Shown: piece by piece, positions 1 through 5,768 of the stretch
How positions within the stretch are numbered: the stretch's first letter is position 1
Layout of the letters: each line of letters starts with the position of its first letter
DNA from: Gallionella sp.
GTDB taxonomy: Bacteria; Pseudomonadota; Gammaproteobacteria; Burkholderiales; Gallionellaceae
Length of the DNA: 5,768 bases
NCBI GenBank assembly: GCA_025362155.1
Contig: JANYHX010000054.1
Span: 1 to 5,768, forward strand
Direction of reading: 5' to 3'
Translations under genes and position numbers: made by a program
The notes under the pieces: model-generated
The model's input: the letters and a program-made list of their open reading frames with translations, nothing else
The model's database searches: none
Told to the model about the DNA's origin: nothing

Positions 1-117
1 AGGGATATGGTTATTTGCTGGGGGCAGCGTTATAGTGCGATTGCGATTTTACGCGAGGGCGTGTGGGAAGGGTGGGATTTCGAGTTTCAGCTCATTTTGA
101 AAATATATAGAACTTGA
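1..117 (+). CDS. Possible C-terminal tail of an unidentified gene (partial, weak)
   Basis: Frame 1 is open from the window edge through 38 codons to a TGA at 115-117 and would encode a tail rich in Trp, Ile and Phe, ending in ILKIYRT. I do not recognise it. A second forward frame is open to base 100, and the third ends at a TAG at 33-35 after a peptide that could also be a C-terminus. Which frame, if any, is translated cannot be decided from this fragment. There is no start codon or ribosome site to judge, and 38 open codons can arise by chance. The stretch is listed only because it is the longest open frame entering from the left edge. Confidence 0.22.
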   Translation, partial: RDMVICWGQRYSAIAILREGVWEGWDFEFQLILKIYRT

Positions 118-122
118 TCCTT

Positions 123-228
123 TGATCCTTCTGCGCAACGAATGGTTGCATGCTTTCAAGCTGCTGACCTGAAAGAGCCTGCATGCAATTCAAAATTAAA
201 GGGATCAGTTTCGAAGATGAACCCTTTA
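123..228. repeat. Nested inverted repeats upstream of the membrane-protein gene
   Basis: Several arms are visible. TTGCATGC (146-153) pairs with GCATGCAA (181-188). Inside it TTTCA (154-158) pairs with TGAAA (170-174), leaving an 11-base loop and a 6-base bulge on the right side. Outside it TGATCC (123-128) pairs with GGATCA (202-207). A separate stem, TAAAGGG (197-203) with CCCTTTA (222-228), shares bases 202-203 with the outer arm, so the two cannot form together. TTGATCC also occurs twice in tandem (114-120 and 122-128). The end lies about 40 bases before the likely start at 271, so this could be a structured 5' leader, an operator or a small RNA. No function can be assigned from sequence alone. 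Confidence 0.5.
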
Positions 229-270
229 GCGGAGTTCGGTGCACTTTAGTTGACGACGAGAAGAATTAAT

Positions 271-870
271 ATGAAAAAATTCATAAAATTTTTAGGCGAG
301 ATGTATATAGGTTTTGCCGTAATTGGTGTTGGTGTTGCTATCCTGTCAGTCGTCTCTGGAGTCAGCATAAATGAGGCTATCAATCGTGCCGCATGGCTCA
401 CCGGAATAATGATCATAGGCTTTCCCGCACTACTCGCACTCTTTTATGCTGGGTGGTATTTTTGGGGAGGAGGTAGTGCAGAGTACCATTTTTTAGGTGG
501 CAAAATGGAGCGGCTCCATCGATCTCAATTGCAAAAATCAACAATTGTCTCAACGTCAACGATGGAGGATGAATTACATCTTGGTCGCGACCCTATGGAG
601 TTGCTTCATGAGGTGTGGGATGCACGTGATCGAGCGATTACTGTGGGAGGCGTCATAAATCTGAGTGTTAGGAATCTACGCGGGGACTTCCTTTATACGG
701 CGCAAGCTATTCATGCTGACAACCAGTACCTTTACAGGGTGGGAGAAAAGGTACTAGAAATAAATGAAGTCGAGTTTCGTCGGGTGATCGATAGTCCTCG
801 GCTTTATTATTTCAGTACAGCGCTGAAACTACATAATCTGCTGAAACTAGATGATCGTAATGTTCAATAA
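271..870 (+). CDS. Unrecognised protein with two N-terminal membrane helices
   Basis: A 199-residue protein that I do not recognise. Two hydrophobic segments are visible, at about residues 13-32 and 42-66, the second rich in aromatic residues (Trp, Tyr, Phe). A hydrophilic C-terminal part of about 130 residues follows, with mixed charge and no cysteines or obvious catalytic motif; two Lys residues at the N-terminus suggest that end is cytoplasmic. If both segments span the membrane as a hairpin, the soluble part is also cytoplasmic. I chose the ATG at 271 because GAGAAG lies 7 bases upstream; a TTG at 250 is in frame and would add 7 residues. Base composition is clearly more AT-rich than in the genes to the right and codon use is correspondingly different, which may mean recent acquisition. 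The upstream region carries nested inverted repeats. The next gene is same-strand but about 100 bases away, so an operon is not evident. Real coding is likely from length and the ribosome site, but the function is unknown. Confidence 0.7.
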   Translation: MKKFIKFLGEMYIGFAVIGVGVAILSVVSGVSINEAINRAAWLTGIMIIGFPALLALFYAGWYFWGGGSAEYHFLGGKMERLHRSQLQKSTIVSTSTMEDELHLGRDPMELLHEVWDARDRAITVGGVINLSVRNLRGDFLYTAQAIHADNQYLYRVGEKVLEINEVEFRRVIDSPRLYYFSTALKLHNLLKLDDRNVQ

Positions 871-970
871 AACAAAATTACCTAAATTGAATTGCCTCGA
901 GGTTAATAGCCAAGAACCAAAAGTTAAAAGTTTCGGAGTCGAATAGTTTTTGCAGGAATCAACAACGCAC

Positions 971-1606
971 ATGAAAATCGAAATCTGGTCTGACGTGATC
1001 TGCCCGTGGTGTTACATCGGCAAGCGGCGCTTTGAAACGGCGCTCGCCAGTTTTGCGCAACGGGATGACGTACAGGTGATCTGGCGCAGCTTCGAACTGG
1101 ACACGCAGGCACCGCGCCAGGGGCCGGGCACGCTGGTGGAGATGCTGGCGCGCAAATACGGCGTCAGCCCGCAGGAGGCGGCGGCGATGAATGCGCGCGT
1201 GACCGGGGTCGCCAAAGAAGTCGGGCTAGAATACCATTTGGAAAATGCGCGTCCCGGCAACACTTTTGATGCGCATCGCCTGTTGCATTTTGCCGCCTCG
1301 CGGCAGCTTGGCGATCGCGCCACCGAGCGCATCATGCATGCGTATTTTTCCGAAGCGCTGCCGGTAGGCGACCGCGCTGCACTGTCCCGGCTCGCGCCGG
1401 AGTTCGGCATCGCCGAAAATGAAGCATGGACGGTGCTGGAAAGCGATGCTTATGCCGACGCAGTGCGCGCAGATGAGGCGCGTGCTGCATCATTCGGCAT
1501 CAGCGGCGTGCCGTTCTTCGTGTTCGATGAGAAATCTGGAGTGTCGGGTGCACAGCCGGTTGAAGTTTTTGCCGAAGCGCTGCAACAGGCTGATCAAGCA
1601 ATTTAG
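971..1606 (+). CDS. DsbA family oxidoreductase, FrnE-like
   Basis: A 211-residue protein of the DsbA-like thioredoxin superfamily, FrnE branch, related to 2-hydroxychromene-2-carboxylate isomerases. Visible hallmarks are the N-terminal strand followed by CPWC (residues 11-14) and YIGKRRFE, the TFDAHRL segment at about 98-104 in the inserted helical domain, and GISGVPFFVF with the expected cis-proline at P181. Length matches the family. There is no signal peptide, so it should be cytoplasmic, unlike periplasmic DsbA. Family members act on thiols or disulfides; FrnE of Deinococcus is linked to oxidative-stress tolerance. The substrate here is unknown. I prefer the ATG at 971 because the family usually begins directly with this strand; an in-frame TTG at 950 would add seven residues and has GGAG 11 bases upstream, while the ATG has AGGA at a rather long 13 bases. 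The gene converges on the emrB gene with a 23-bp gap. Confidence 0.93.
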   Translation: MKIEIWSDVICPWCYIGKRRFETALASFAQRDDVQVIWRSFELDTQAPRQGPGTLVEMLARKYGVSPQEAAAMNARVTGVAKEVGLEYHLENARPGNTFDAHRLLHFAASRQLGDRATERIMHAYFSEALPVGDRAALSRLAPEFGIAENEAWTVLESDAYADAVRADEARAASFGISGVPFFVFDEKSGVSGAQPVEVFAEALQQADQAI

Positions 1607-1629
1607 TTAAAGCGCTTAACATGCAAGGG
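1607..1629. other. Convergent gap with 8-bp palindrome, no clear terminator
   Basis: Only 23 bases separate the stop of the DsbA-family gene from the stop of emrB, which faces it. The gap contains the palindrome AAGCGCTT (1610-1617). It has no room for a loop and no T-run on either side, so it does not look like an intrinsic terminator. Transcripts from both sides probably run into the opposite gene or end by Rho. Confidence 0.5.
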
Positions 1630-3195
1630 TTAATGCGCACCGCCCCGGCTTGCCACGAACGGCGGCTTTGCCCACCAGATTAGCGTGACGAGTGACAGCA
1701 TCAGTGCGGCGGAAATGGTCAGGATATGATCGGTGGCGAGTGTGTAGGATTGGATGTTAATGATGTTTTCCAGGTAGGCGTAAGCGCTATCGCCGGGCAT
1801 GCCGAGCCGGTGCAATTGCTCCACATAATCGGTGGCTACTGGATTGTAGGGATGAATGTTTTCCATCAATCTGGCGTGATATTGCGCCGCCTCGCTGGCC
1901 CACAGCCAGGTGGTAATCGCGGTGCCAAAACTGGCTCCAAGGTTGCGCATGAAATTGGACAGGCCGGAAGCTGCGGCAACACGCTCGGGAGGCAATCCTG
2001 ACAGACTGATGGTGACCAGCGGCAAGAAAAAACAACTGATGCCCACACCCATGAACAAACGGCTGATCGCAACCGACCAATAATCAATATCAGGGGTAAA
2101 GCGCGCGCTCCAGAAACCAACCAGCGCAAATACAATGAAACCAAATGTTGTGATGGCGCGCGCATCTACGCGGCCAATGTTGGCGCCGATGACGGGACCG
2201 AGTATGACTGCCAGCACGCCACCAAAGGCTACAGTCTTGCCCGCCCACAATGCGGTATAGCCTTGAAAGGCTTGTAACCATAACGGGACGATGACGACTA
2301 CGCCAAAAAATGCCATTGAACCCAGCATCAGGCATACCGCACCCACCAGAAAATTACGCCGCGCGAACAGGCGCAAATCGACAAGAGGCGAAGCGGCATC
2401 CAGTTCCCACACTACAAATACCAGCAGCGCGAACACCGCCAGCGATGCCAGCGTAACGATAATGCCAGAGTTGAACCAATCCAGTTCGTTGCCTTTGTCG
2501 AGGAGGATTTGCAGCGAGCCGATGCCGACGATCAGCAAGCATAATCCCACCCAATCCATTTTCTGGTCGCGCTGACCGGGTTGATGCGCATCGCGGTTTC
2601 CCAGCAACGCCGCCACGGAAATGCCCACTAGCAGGCCGACTGGCAGATTGACCAGAAACAGCCAATGCCAGGAAGCATTGTCAATCAGCCAGCCGCCCGC
2701 GAGCGGCCCAATGATCGGGGCAATCACCGTGGTCATCGCCCAGATGCCCAATGCCATGCCGCGTTTATGTGGAGGGTAAATCGCAGTGAGCAGCGTTTGC
2801 GAGAGCGGAATCATCGAAGCGCCAAACACCCCTTGCATGACCCGTGCGGCGAGCAACATTGAAAACGAAACCGACGCCGCGCACAACAATGAAGCCAGCG
2901 TGAACAGCAGCGTCGCGGCAACGAAACTGCGCACCGTGCCGAAACGTCCGGCAAGGTATCCCGCCAGCGGCAGCATGATGGCCTCGGCTACCGAATAGGA
3001 GGTGATGATCCAGGTTGCCTGCGTCGGGCTGACCGCGAAATCGCCGGCCATCGTGGGTACGGCGACATTGACGATGGTCAGGTCCAGGATGTTCATGAAC
3101 GAGCCCAAACCGAGCGCCAGCGTTGCCAATAGCAGTTTGATGCCGCTAAGCGCCAGAGGCGGTGCGCCCGTATTCGTGGCTGAGGGCGTATTCAC
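1630..3195 (-). CDS. emrB: DHA2 family MFS multidrug efflux transporter, EmrB type
   Basis: Inner-membrane drug:proton antiporter of the EmrB/QacA (DHA2, 14-helix) family; 521 residues, normal for EmrB. Family motifs in order: LDLTIVNVAVP (37-47, motif D1), GYLAGRFGTVRSF (79-91, motif A), RVMQGVFGASMIP (118-130, motif B), GPLAGGWL (163-170, antiporter motif C), then SWHWLFLVNLPVG (175-187) and the conserved GLSNFMRNLGASFGTA (411-426). About fourteen hydrophobic segments can be placed between residues 20 and 508, with a polar loop at about 433-486 before the last helix. In EmrAB systems this protein takes up lipophilic toxicants and passes them via EmrA to an outer-membrane channel. The start is a GTG whose GTGA overlaps the emrA stop, with GGAAG just 3 bases before it, so translation is probably coupled. 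The substrate is not predictable. Confidence 0.95.
   Translation of the reverse strand: MNTPSATNTGAPPLALSGIKLLLATLALGLGSFMNILDLTIVNVAVPTMAGDFAVSPTQATWIITSYSVAEAIMLPLAGYLAGRFGTVRSFVAATLLFTLASLLCAASVSFSMLLAARVMQGVFGASMIPLSQTLLTAIYPPHKRGMALGIWAMTTVIAPIIGPLAGGWLIDNASWHWLFLVNLPVGLLVGISVAALLGNRDAHQPGQRDQKMDWVGLCLLIVGIGSLQILLDKGNELDWFNSGIIVTLASLAVFALLVFVVWELDAASPLVDLRLFARRNFLVGAVCLMLGSMAFFGVVVIVPLWLQAFQGYTALWAGKTVAFGGVLAVILGPVIGANIGRVDARAITTFGFIVFALVGFWSARFTPDIDYWSVAISRLFMGVGISCFFLPLVTISLSGLPPERVAAASGLSNFMRNLGASFGTAITTWLWASEAAQYHARLMENIHPYNPVATDYVEQLHRLGMPGDSAYAYLENIINIQSYTLATDHILTISAALMLSLVTLIWWAKPPFVASRGGAH
3192..3195 (-). other. GTGA stop/start overlap linking emrA and emrB
   Basis: On the minus strand the emrB start GTG (3195-3193) and the emrA stop TGA (3194-3192) share bases, giving a 4-base overlap. 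Such overlaps commonly allow a terminating ribosome to restart on the next frame, which would keep adaptor and transporter amounts linked. Confidence 0.85.
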
Positions 3196-4442
3196 TTGCT
3201 TCCCAGATTATCGGCGATGATTTGCGCCACGCGTGCATCGGCGGCCTTGAGGTCTTGCGCATAGATTGAAGTGGCAGCGATGGCGGTGTTGTTGGGCAAT
3301 ACGGTCAATGCCGCGCCGCTGCGGTCATGCGTGTCTATGGTGGCGTTTGCAGAAAGCCCGATGCGCAATGGATGCTGCTGCAATTCTTTGTTGTCCAGCG
3401 CGATACGCACTGGCAGCCGCTGCACGATTTTGACCCAGTTGCCAGTGGCATTCTGTGCCGGTAGTAATGCGAAAGCGGCACCTGTGCCCGGTGCGAGGCC
3501 GGTCACCTGTCCATGAAATATCACGGAGCTGCCGTAAAAATCCGAAGTGATCTTAACCGGTTGTCCAATGCGCACATCGCGCAATTCGGTTTCCTTGAAA
3601 TTGGCATCCAGCCATACCTTATCAAGCGGCACAAGCGCGAGCAGTGCATTGCCGGGCTGAACCCGCTCTCCAATTTGCACCGAGCGTTTGGCAACCTGTC
3701 CGCTGACAGGGGCGATTACCTGGGTGCGCGCAAGCGCAAGCGCGGCTTCGCGCACTTTCACGGCGGCGGTGCGCACATTGGGGTGGTTTTCCAGTGAGGT
3801 ATTGTCCACGCGCGCGCTGGCTACGCTGGCCTGATCGACGCTTTGAGTAATAGCTGCATTGGCGGCTTGCACTGCGCTGAGTGCCGCATCATGCTGTGCA
3901 CGTGCTGCGTCCCGTGAGGTTTTGGCACTCTGCAAATTTTCCGCCGAAATGAAATTCTGCTCGACCAACATTTCGCGGCGTTTGAATTCGGCCTCGGCTT
4001 GAGCTAACGCTGCATTACTGCTGGCCAACTCCGCCTGCGCACGTGCCAGATCGGCACGGCGTTGCGCAATCAGCGGAAAATTCCCCCGATTAATCGCATA
4101 AAGGCCGCGCACCTCGCGCACTGCGGCGGCCAGCGCGGCTTCTGCGCTATCCAGTTGCAGGTGCGCATCGCTGTCATCTAACTGTACCAATAATTGACCT
4201 TCGTTGACGGCCTGTGCAGTGTCGGCAAAAATAGCTACCACCGTGCCACTGGTTAGCGGCGTTACCGCAACTACATTGCCGCCGACATAAGCATCATCAG
4301 TATTACTGCGCCAGCGCGCAGAAAAAAACCACCACACAAAGACGGCTAGCACGATAACCAGCGCCAGCGCGGCAATGCCCAGTAAAATTGCGTTCCGTTT
4401 GCTGGGCTTGGCGGGCGTTGCAGGACTGTCTGAATTAGTCAT
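3192..4442 (-). CDS. emrA: HlyD family membrane fusion protein, EmrA type
   Basis: Periplasmic adaptor subunit of an EmrAB-type tripartite pump, 416 residues. A short basic cytoplasmic N-terminus is followed by one membrane anchor (about 18-40), then NTDDAYV (47-53), the typical entry to the first half of the lipoyl domain. A long Ala/Gln/Glu-rich helical hairpin (about 92-215) should reach toward the outer-membrane channel. The second lipoyl half follows (about 238-264, containing APVSGQV and GERVQPG), then the beta-barrel with FKETEL (282-287) and the conserved GNWVKIVQRLPVRI (334-347). It is first in an operon with emrB (4-base overlap). The ATG at 4442 lacks a good Shine-Dalgarno; upstream on the coding strand is an A-rich stretch with seven consecutive A's. 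No outer-membrane factor follows, so a channel encoded elsewhere would be needed. Confidence 0.95.
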   Translation of the reverse strand: MTNSDSPATPAKPSKRNAILLGIAALALVIVLAVFVWWFFSARWRSNTDDAYVGGNVVAVTPLTSGTVVAIFADTAQAVNEGQLLVQLDDSDAHLQLDSAEAALAAAVREVRGLYAINRGNFPLIAQRRADLARAQAELASSNAALAQAEAEFKRREMLVEQNFISAENLQSAKTSRDAARAQHDAALSAVQAANAAITQSVDQASVASARVDNTSLENHPNVRTAAVKVREAALALARTQVIAPVSGQVAKRSVQIGERVQPGNALLALVPLDKVWLDANFKETELRDVRIGQPVKITSDFYGSSVIFHGQVTGLAPGTGAAFALLPAQNATGNWVKIVQRLPVRIALDNKELQQHPLRIGLSANATIDTHDRSGAALTVLPNNTAIAATSIYAQDLKAADARVAQIIADNLGSK

Positions 4443-4587
4443 GACTATTGGTTTTTTTATTGAAACGGGGGAATGAGTTTGACCGCGCTGATTTTTACTA
4501 TTTTGGATTTTACCCTTAATGGTTTGACTATAGATATTTTACCATTCCAGGATAGTGCGTTATCGTACTAACAAACGCGGAGGTAAT
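4443..4587. promoter_or_regulatory. Divergent control region between emrA and the GST gene
   Basis: This 145-bp AT-rich segment must carry the promoters of both divergent genes. ATTTTACC occurs exactly twice (4507-4514 and 4536-4543), with a near copy ATTTTTAC at 4491-4498. An inverted repeat AATGGT (4518-4523) / ACCATT (4541-4546) with a 17-base spacer surrounds a TTGACT (4524-4529) that resembles a plus-strand -35 box. On the minus strand the ATTTTA copies read TAAAAT, a possible -10 for emrA. I could not find a -35/-10 pair with standard spacing on either strand, so exact promoters stay open. The layout suggests an operator for a regulator acting on both genes, but no regulator gene is present nearby. 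Confidence 0.55.
4518..4546. repeat. Inverted repeat AATGGT-N17-ACCATT, candidate operator
   Basis: Perfect 6-bp arms at 4518-4523 and 4541-4546 flank a 17-base AT-rich spacer. The right arm overlaps the second ATTTTACC copy. The position, midway between two divergent genes and about 40-70 bases before the GST start, suits a dimeric regulator site, but arms this short could be chance in AT-rich DNA. Confidence 0.35.
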
Positions 4588-5250
4588 ATGAGTAAAGCAC
4601 TTTTGGTGGTCGGCAATAAAAACTACTCATCATGGTCACTGCGCGCCTGGCTGATGCTGAAACATGCCGGGGTGGATTTCGATGAAATGCGCATTCCGCT
4701 GTTTGTGGCAGGCTATAAGGAAAAGCTGTTGACATATTCGCCTGCGGGCAAGGTGCCGGTGTACCGCGACGGCGATGTGCTGGTGTGGGATACGCTGGCG
4801 ATAGGCGAATATTTGTATGAGACCTATCCGTTACTGTGGCCTGCGCAGCGAGAAGCGCGGGCACGCGCCCGGTCGGTCAGCGCGGAAATGCATTCGGGCT
4901 TTGTGCCCTTGCGCAAGGCGATGCCGATGAACATCCGCGCGCGTGGACGCAAGGTGGCGATGTCCGCCGATCTTGAGGCCGACATCGCGCGCATTAAAAC
5001 TATTTGGCGTGATCTACGCAAGCAGTATGCCGGTGCGGGGCCTTGGTTATTCGGCACATATAGTATTGCGGATGCAATGTACGCGCCGGTGGCTTTTCGC
5101 TTCCTTACCTACGGGGTGGGTGAGGCAGGCGTGGTGGACGAATATATCCAGATGGTGACGTGTGATCCGCTGGTGCAGACATGGGTTCAGGCCGCTCAAG
5201 CAGAGCAGGAAGTGGTTGCCGCCAGCGAGGTGGGTGTCCCAGCCGCTTAA
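4588..5250 (+). CDS. Glutathione S-transferase family protein
   Basis: A 220-residue cytosolic GST of the canonical two-domain fold. The thioredoxin-like N-terminal domain starts with the Ser-type active-site segment NKNYSSWSLRAWL (10-22); one of S14, S15 or S17 is the likely glutathione-activating residue. GKVPV (54-58) holds the cis-proline P57. At the usual glutathione gamma-glutamyl contact (E/D-S) the sequence reads D68-T69. The helical C-terminal domain carries the SIAD N-capping box (159-162) in TYSIADAMYAPV. Expected role: conjugation or reduction of electrophiles with glutathione; the substrate is unknown. The ATG at 4588 has a strong GGAGG (4579-4583) 4 bases upstream; an in-frame GTG at 4555 would add 11 polar residues before the family's usual start and is unlikely. 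The gene is divergent from emrAB, which fits conjugation plus export of toxic compounds, by inference only. Confidence 0.93.
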   Translation: MSKALLVVGNKNYSSWSLRAWLMLKHAGVDFDEMRIPLFVAGYKEKLLTYSPAGKVPVYRDGDVLVWDTLAIGEYLYETYPLLWPAQREARARARSVSAEMHSGFVPLRKAMPMNIRARGRKVAMSADLEADIARIKTIWRDLRKQYAGAGPWLFGTYSIADAMYAPVAFRFLTYGVGEAGVVDEYIQMVTCDPLVQTWVQAAQAEQEVVAASEVGVPAA

Positions 5251-5305
5251 ATTCAGCCATTCAATAATGCTCCATGTCCGCCTGCGTCCTTCATCATCTC
5301 GGGAG

Positions 5306-5340
5306 GGTAGCATGGCATGGTGAAGTGGCGTATGCTAACC
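5306..5340. repeat. Imperfect inverted repeat upstream of lipoprotein gene
   Basis: TAGCAT (5308-5313) and ATGCTA (5332-5337) are perfect inverted arms with an 18-base spacer, and they extend to GG/CC with one bulged A. Immediately inside the left arm CATGG is repeated in tandem (5311-5320). It lies about 28 bases before the lipoprotein start, so it could be a leader hairpin or a protein site. It has no T-run and is not an intrinsic terminator for the GST gene. Confidence 0.35.
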
Positions 5341-5367
5341 ATATCTGTTTAAAAAGAGGAACAAAAA

Positions 5368-5768
5368 ATGATTCAGTCTCCGTACCTTCATGGGCGCCCG
5401 TCCGGTATATTAATTCTTGTTGCCCTGCTGCTCACCGCCTGCGCCTCCACCCAGCTTAACTCGGTGTGGAAAGATCCCTCCTATCAAGCTCGTCCCGCGA
5501 AAATCATGGTGGTCGCAGTAGCCAAAAACCCAATCAACCGTAGATTATTTGAGGACGAGTTTGTCCAGCAACTTAAATCACGTGGGACGAATGCTATCGC
5601 CAGTTACACTACTCTTCCCGATAAACAGGAGGGGGATCAGGAAGTCATTGCGAAAAAAGTGGCGGAACTGGGAGCGGACACCGTGCTCATTACCCGGCTT
5701 GTAAGCAAAAAAACCGTGCATGTCTATGTGCCAGGCACTCCCTATTATCCGCCGCCTTTTTATAACTC
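5368..5768 (+). CDS. Outer-envelope lipoprotein, partial (3' end beyond window)
   Basis: A gene that starts in the window and is cut by its right edge; 133 codons are visible without a stop. The ATG at 5368 has a good AGAGGA (5355-5360) 7 bases upstream. The N-terminus is a lipoprotein signal: a positively charged start, a hydrophobic core (about 14-22), then the lipobox LTAC with lipidated C25. The residue after Cys is Ala rather than Asp, so the Asp+2 inner-membrane retention signal is absent and export to the outer membrane is plausible. The mature part begins STQLNSVWKDPSY, has a strand KIMVVAVAKNP, then NRRLFEDEFVQQLKSRG and a LGADTVLITRLV segment, and turns Pro/Tyr-rich at the visible end (PGTPYYPPPFY). 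This pattern recalls small conserved lipoproteins of unknown function, possibly DUF4136-like; I cannot confirm the family. It is 117 bases from the GST gene and probably has its own promoter. Confidence 0.88.
   Translation, partial: MIQSPYLHGRPSGILILVALLLTACASTQLNSVWKDPSYQARPAKIMVVAVAKNPINRRLFEDEFVQQLKSRGTNAIASYTTLPDKQEGDQEVIAKKVAELGADTVLITRLVSKKTVHVYVPGTPYYPPPFYN

Noticed and set aside
123..228. Retron-type non-coding RNA
   Set aside because: Inverted repeats and a following two-helix protein prompted the idea, but no reverse transcriptase is encoded in the window and the repeats do not follow a recognisable msr-msd layout.
895..902. CCTCGAGG palindrome as an operator or recombination site
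   Set aside because: It is an isolated 8-bp palindrome with no flanking symmetry or second copy, so chance is sufficient.
1012..1410. 132-codon minus-strand open frame inside the DsbA-family gene
   Set aside because: It is antisense to a gene with clear family motifs, and its product is Ser/Arg/Ala-rich low-quality sequence typical of the opposite strand of GC-rich coding DNA.
3513..3797. 94-codon plus-strand open frame opposite emrA
   Set aside because: It lies wholly within a gene with unmistakable HlyD-family features, and its product shows no motif.
4450..4459. Run of seven T's as an intrinsic terminator
   Set aside because: No GC-rich hairpin precedes it on the plus strand, and it sits in the emrA 5' region where a terminator is not expected.
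5251..5305. Terminator or small gene after the GST gene
   Set aside because: I see no stable hairpin with a T-run and no start codon with a ribosome site followed by a convincing frame.

Overview
The window looks like chromosomal DNA of a Gram-negative proteobacterium. The protein sequences have a betaproteobacterial feel, perhaps Nitrosomonadales/Gallionellaceae, but that is an impression without a database search. Supporting points are an inner-membrane EmrA/EmrB efflux pair, a lipobox lipoprotein, a cytoplasmic FrnE-like DsbA-family protein and a soluble glutathione S-transferase. Most of the window is moderately to highly GC-rich; the first ~950 bases are clearly more AT-rich (sampled lines mid-40s % GC, against up to about 70% inside the DsbA-family gene).

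Layout: (1) Bases 1-270 hold at most the tail of an unidentified reading frame, then a non-coding stretch with nested inverted repeats. (2) 271-870 (+) encodes an unrecognised protein with two N-terminal membrane segments and a soluble C-terminal part. (3) 971-1606 (+) encodes a DsbA-family (FrnE-like) thiol oxidoreductase with a CPWC active site. (4) Convergent to it, on the minus strand, lies the emrA-emrB operon (4442 down to 1630): an HlyD-family membrane fusion protein and a 14-helix DHA2 major facilitator, joined by a 4-base stop/start overlap. (5) A 145-bp AT-rich divergent intergenic region with repeated motifs separates emrA from (6) a glutathione S-transferase gene, 4588-5250 (+). 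(7) A lipoprotein gene starts at 5368 (+) and runs off the window.

How they may work together: the pump pair should expel toxic compounds across the inner membrane and, with an outer-membrane channel encoded elsewhere, out of the cell. The GST, divergently transcribed from the shared intergenic region, would fit a detoxification role beside the pump. The DsbA-family protein may be a redox or isomerase enzyme in the same theme, but it is convergent rather than co-transcribed. No MarR/TetR/LysR regulator and no TolC-like gene is present.

Nothing here is a convincing new system. The least explained parts are the AT-rich orphan two-helix membrane protein with its structured upstream region, and the repeat-bearing divergent control region.
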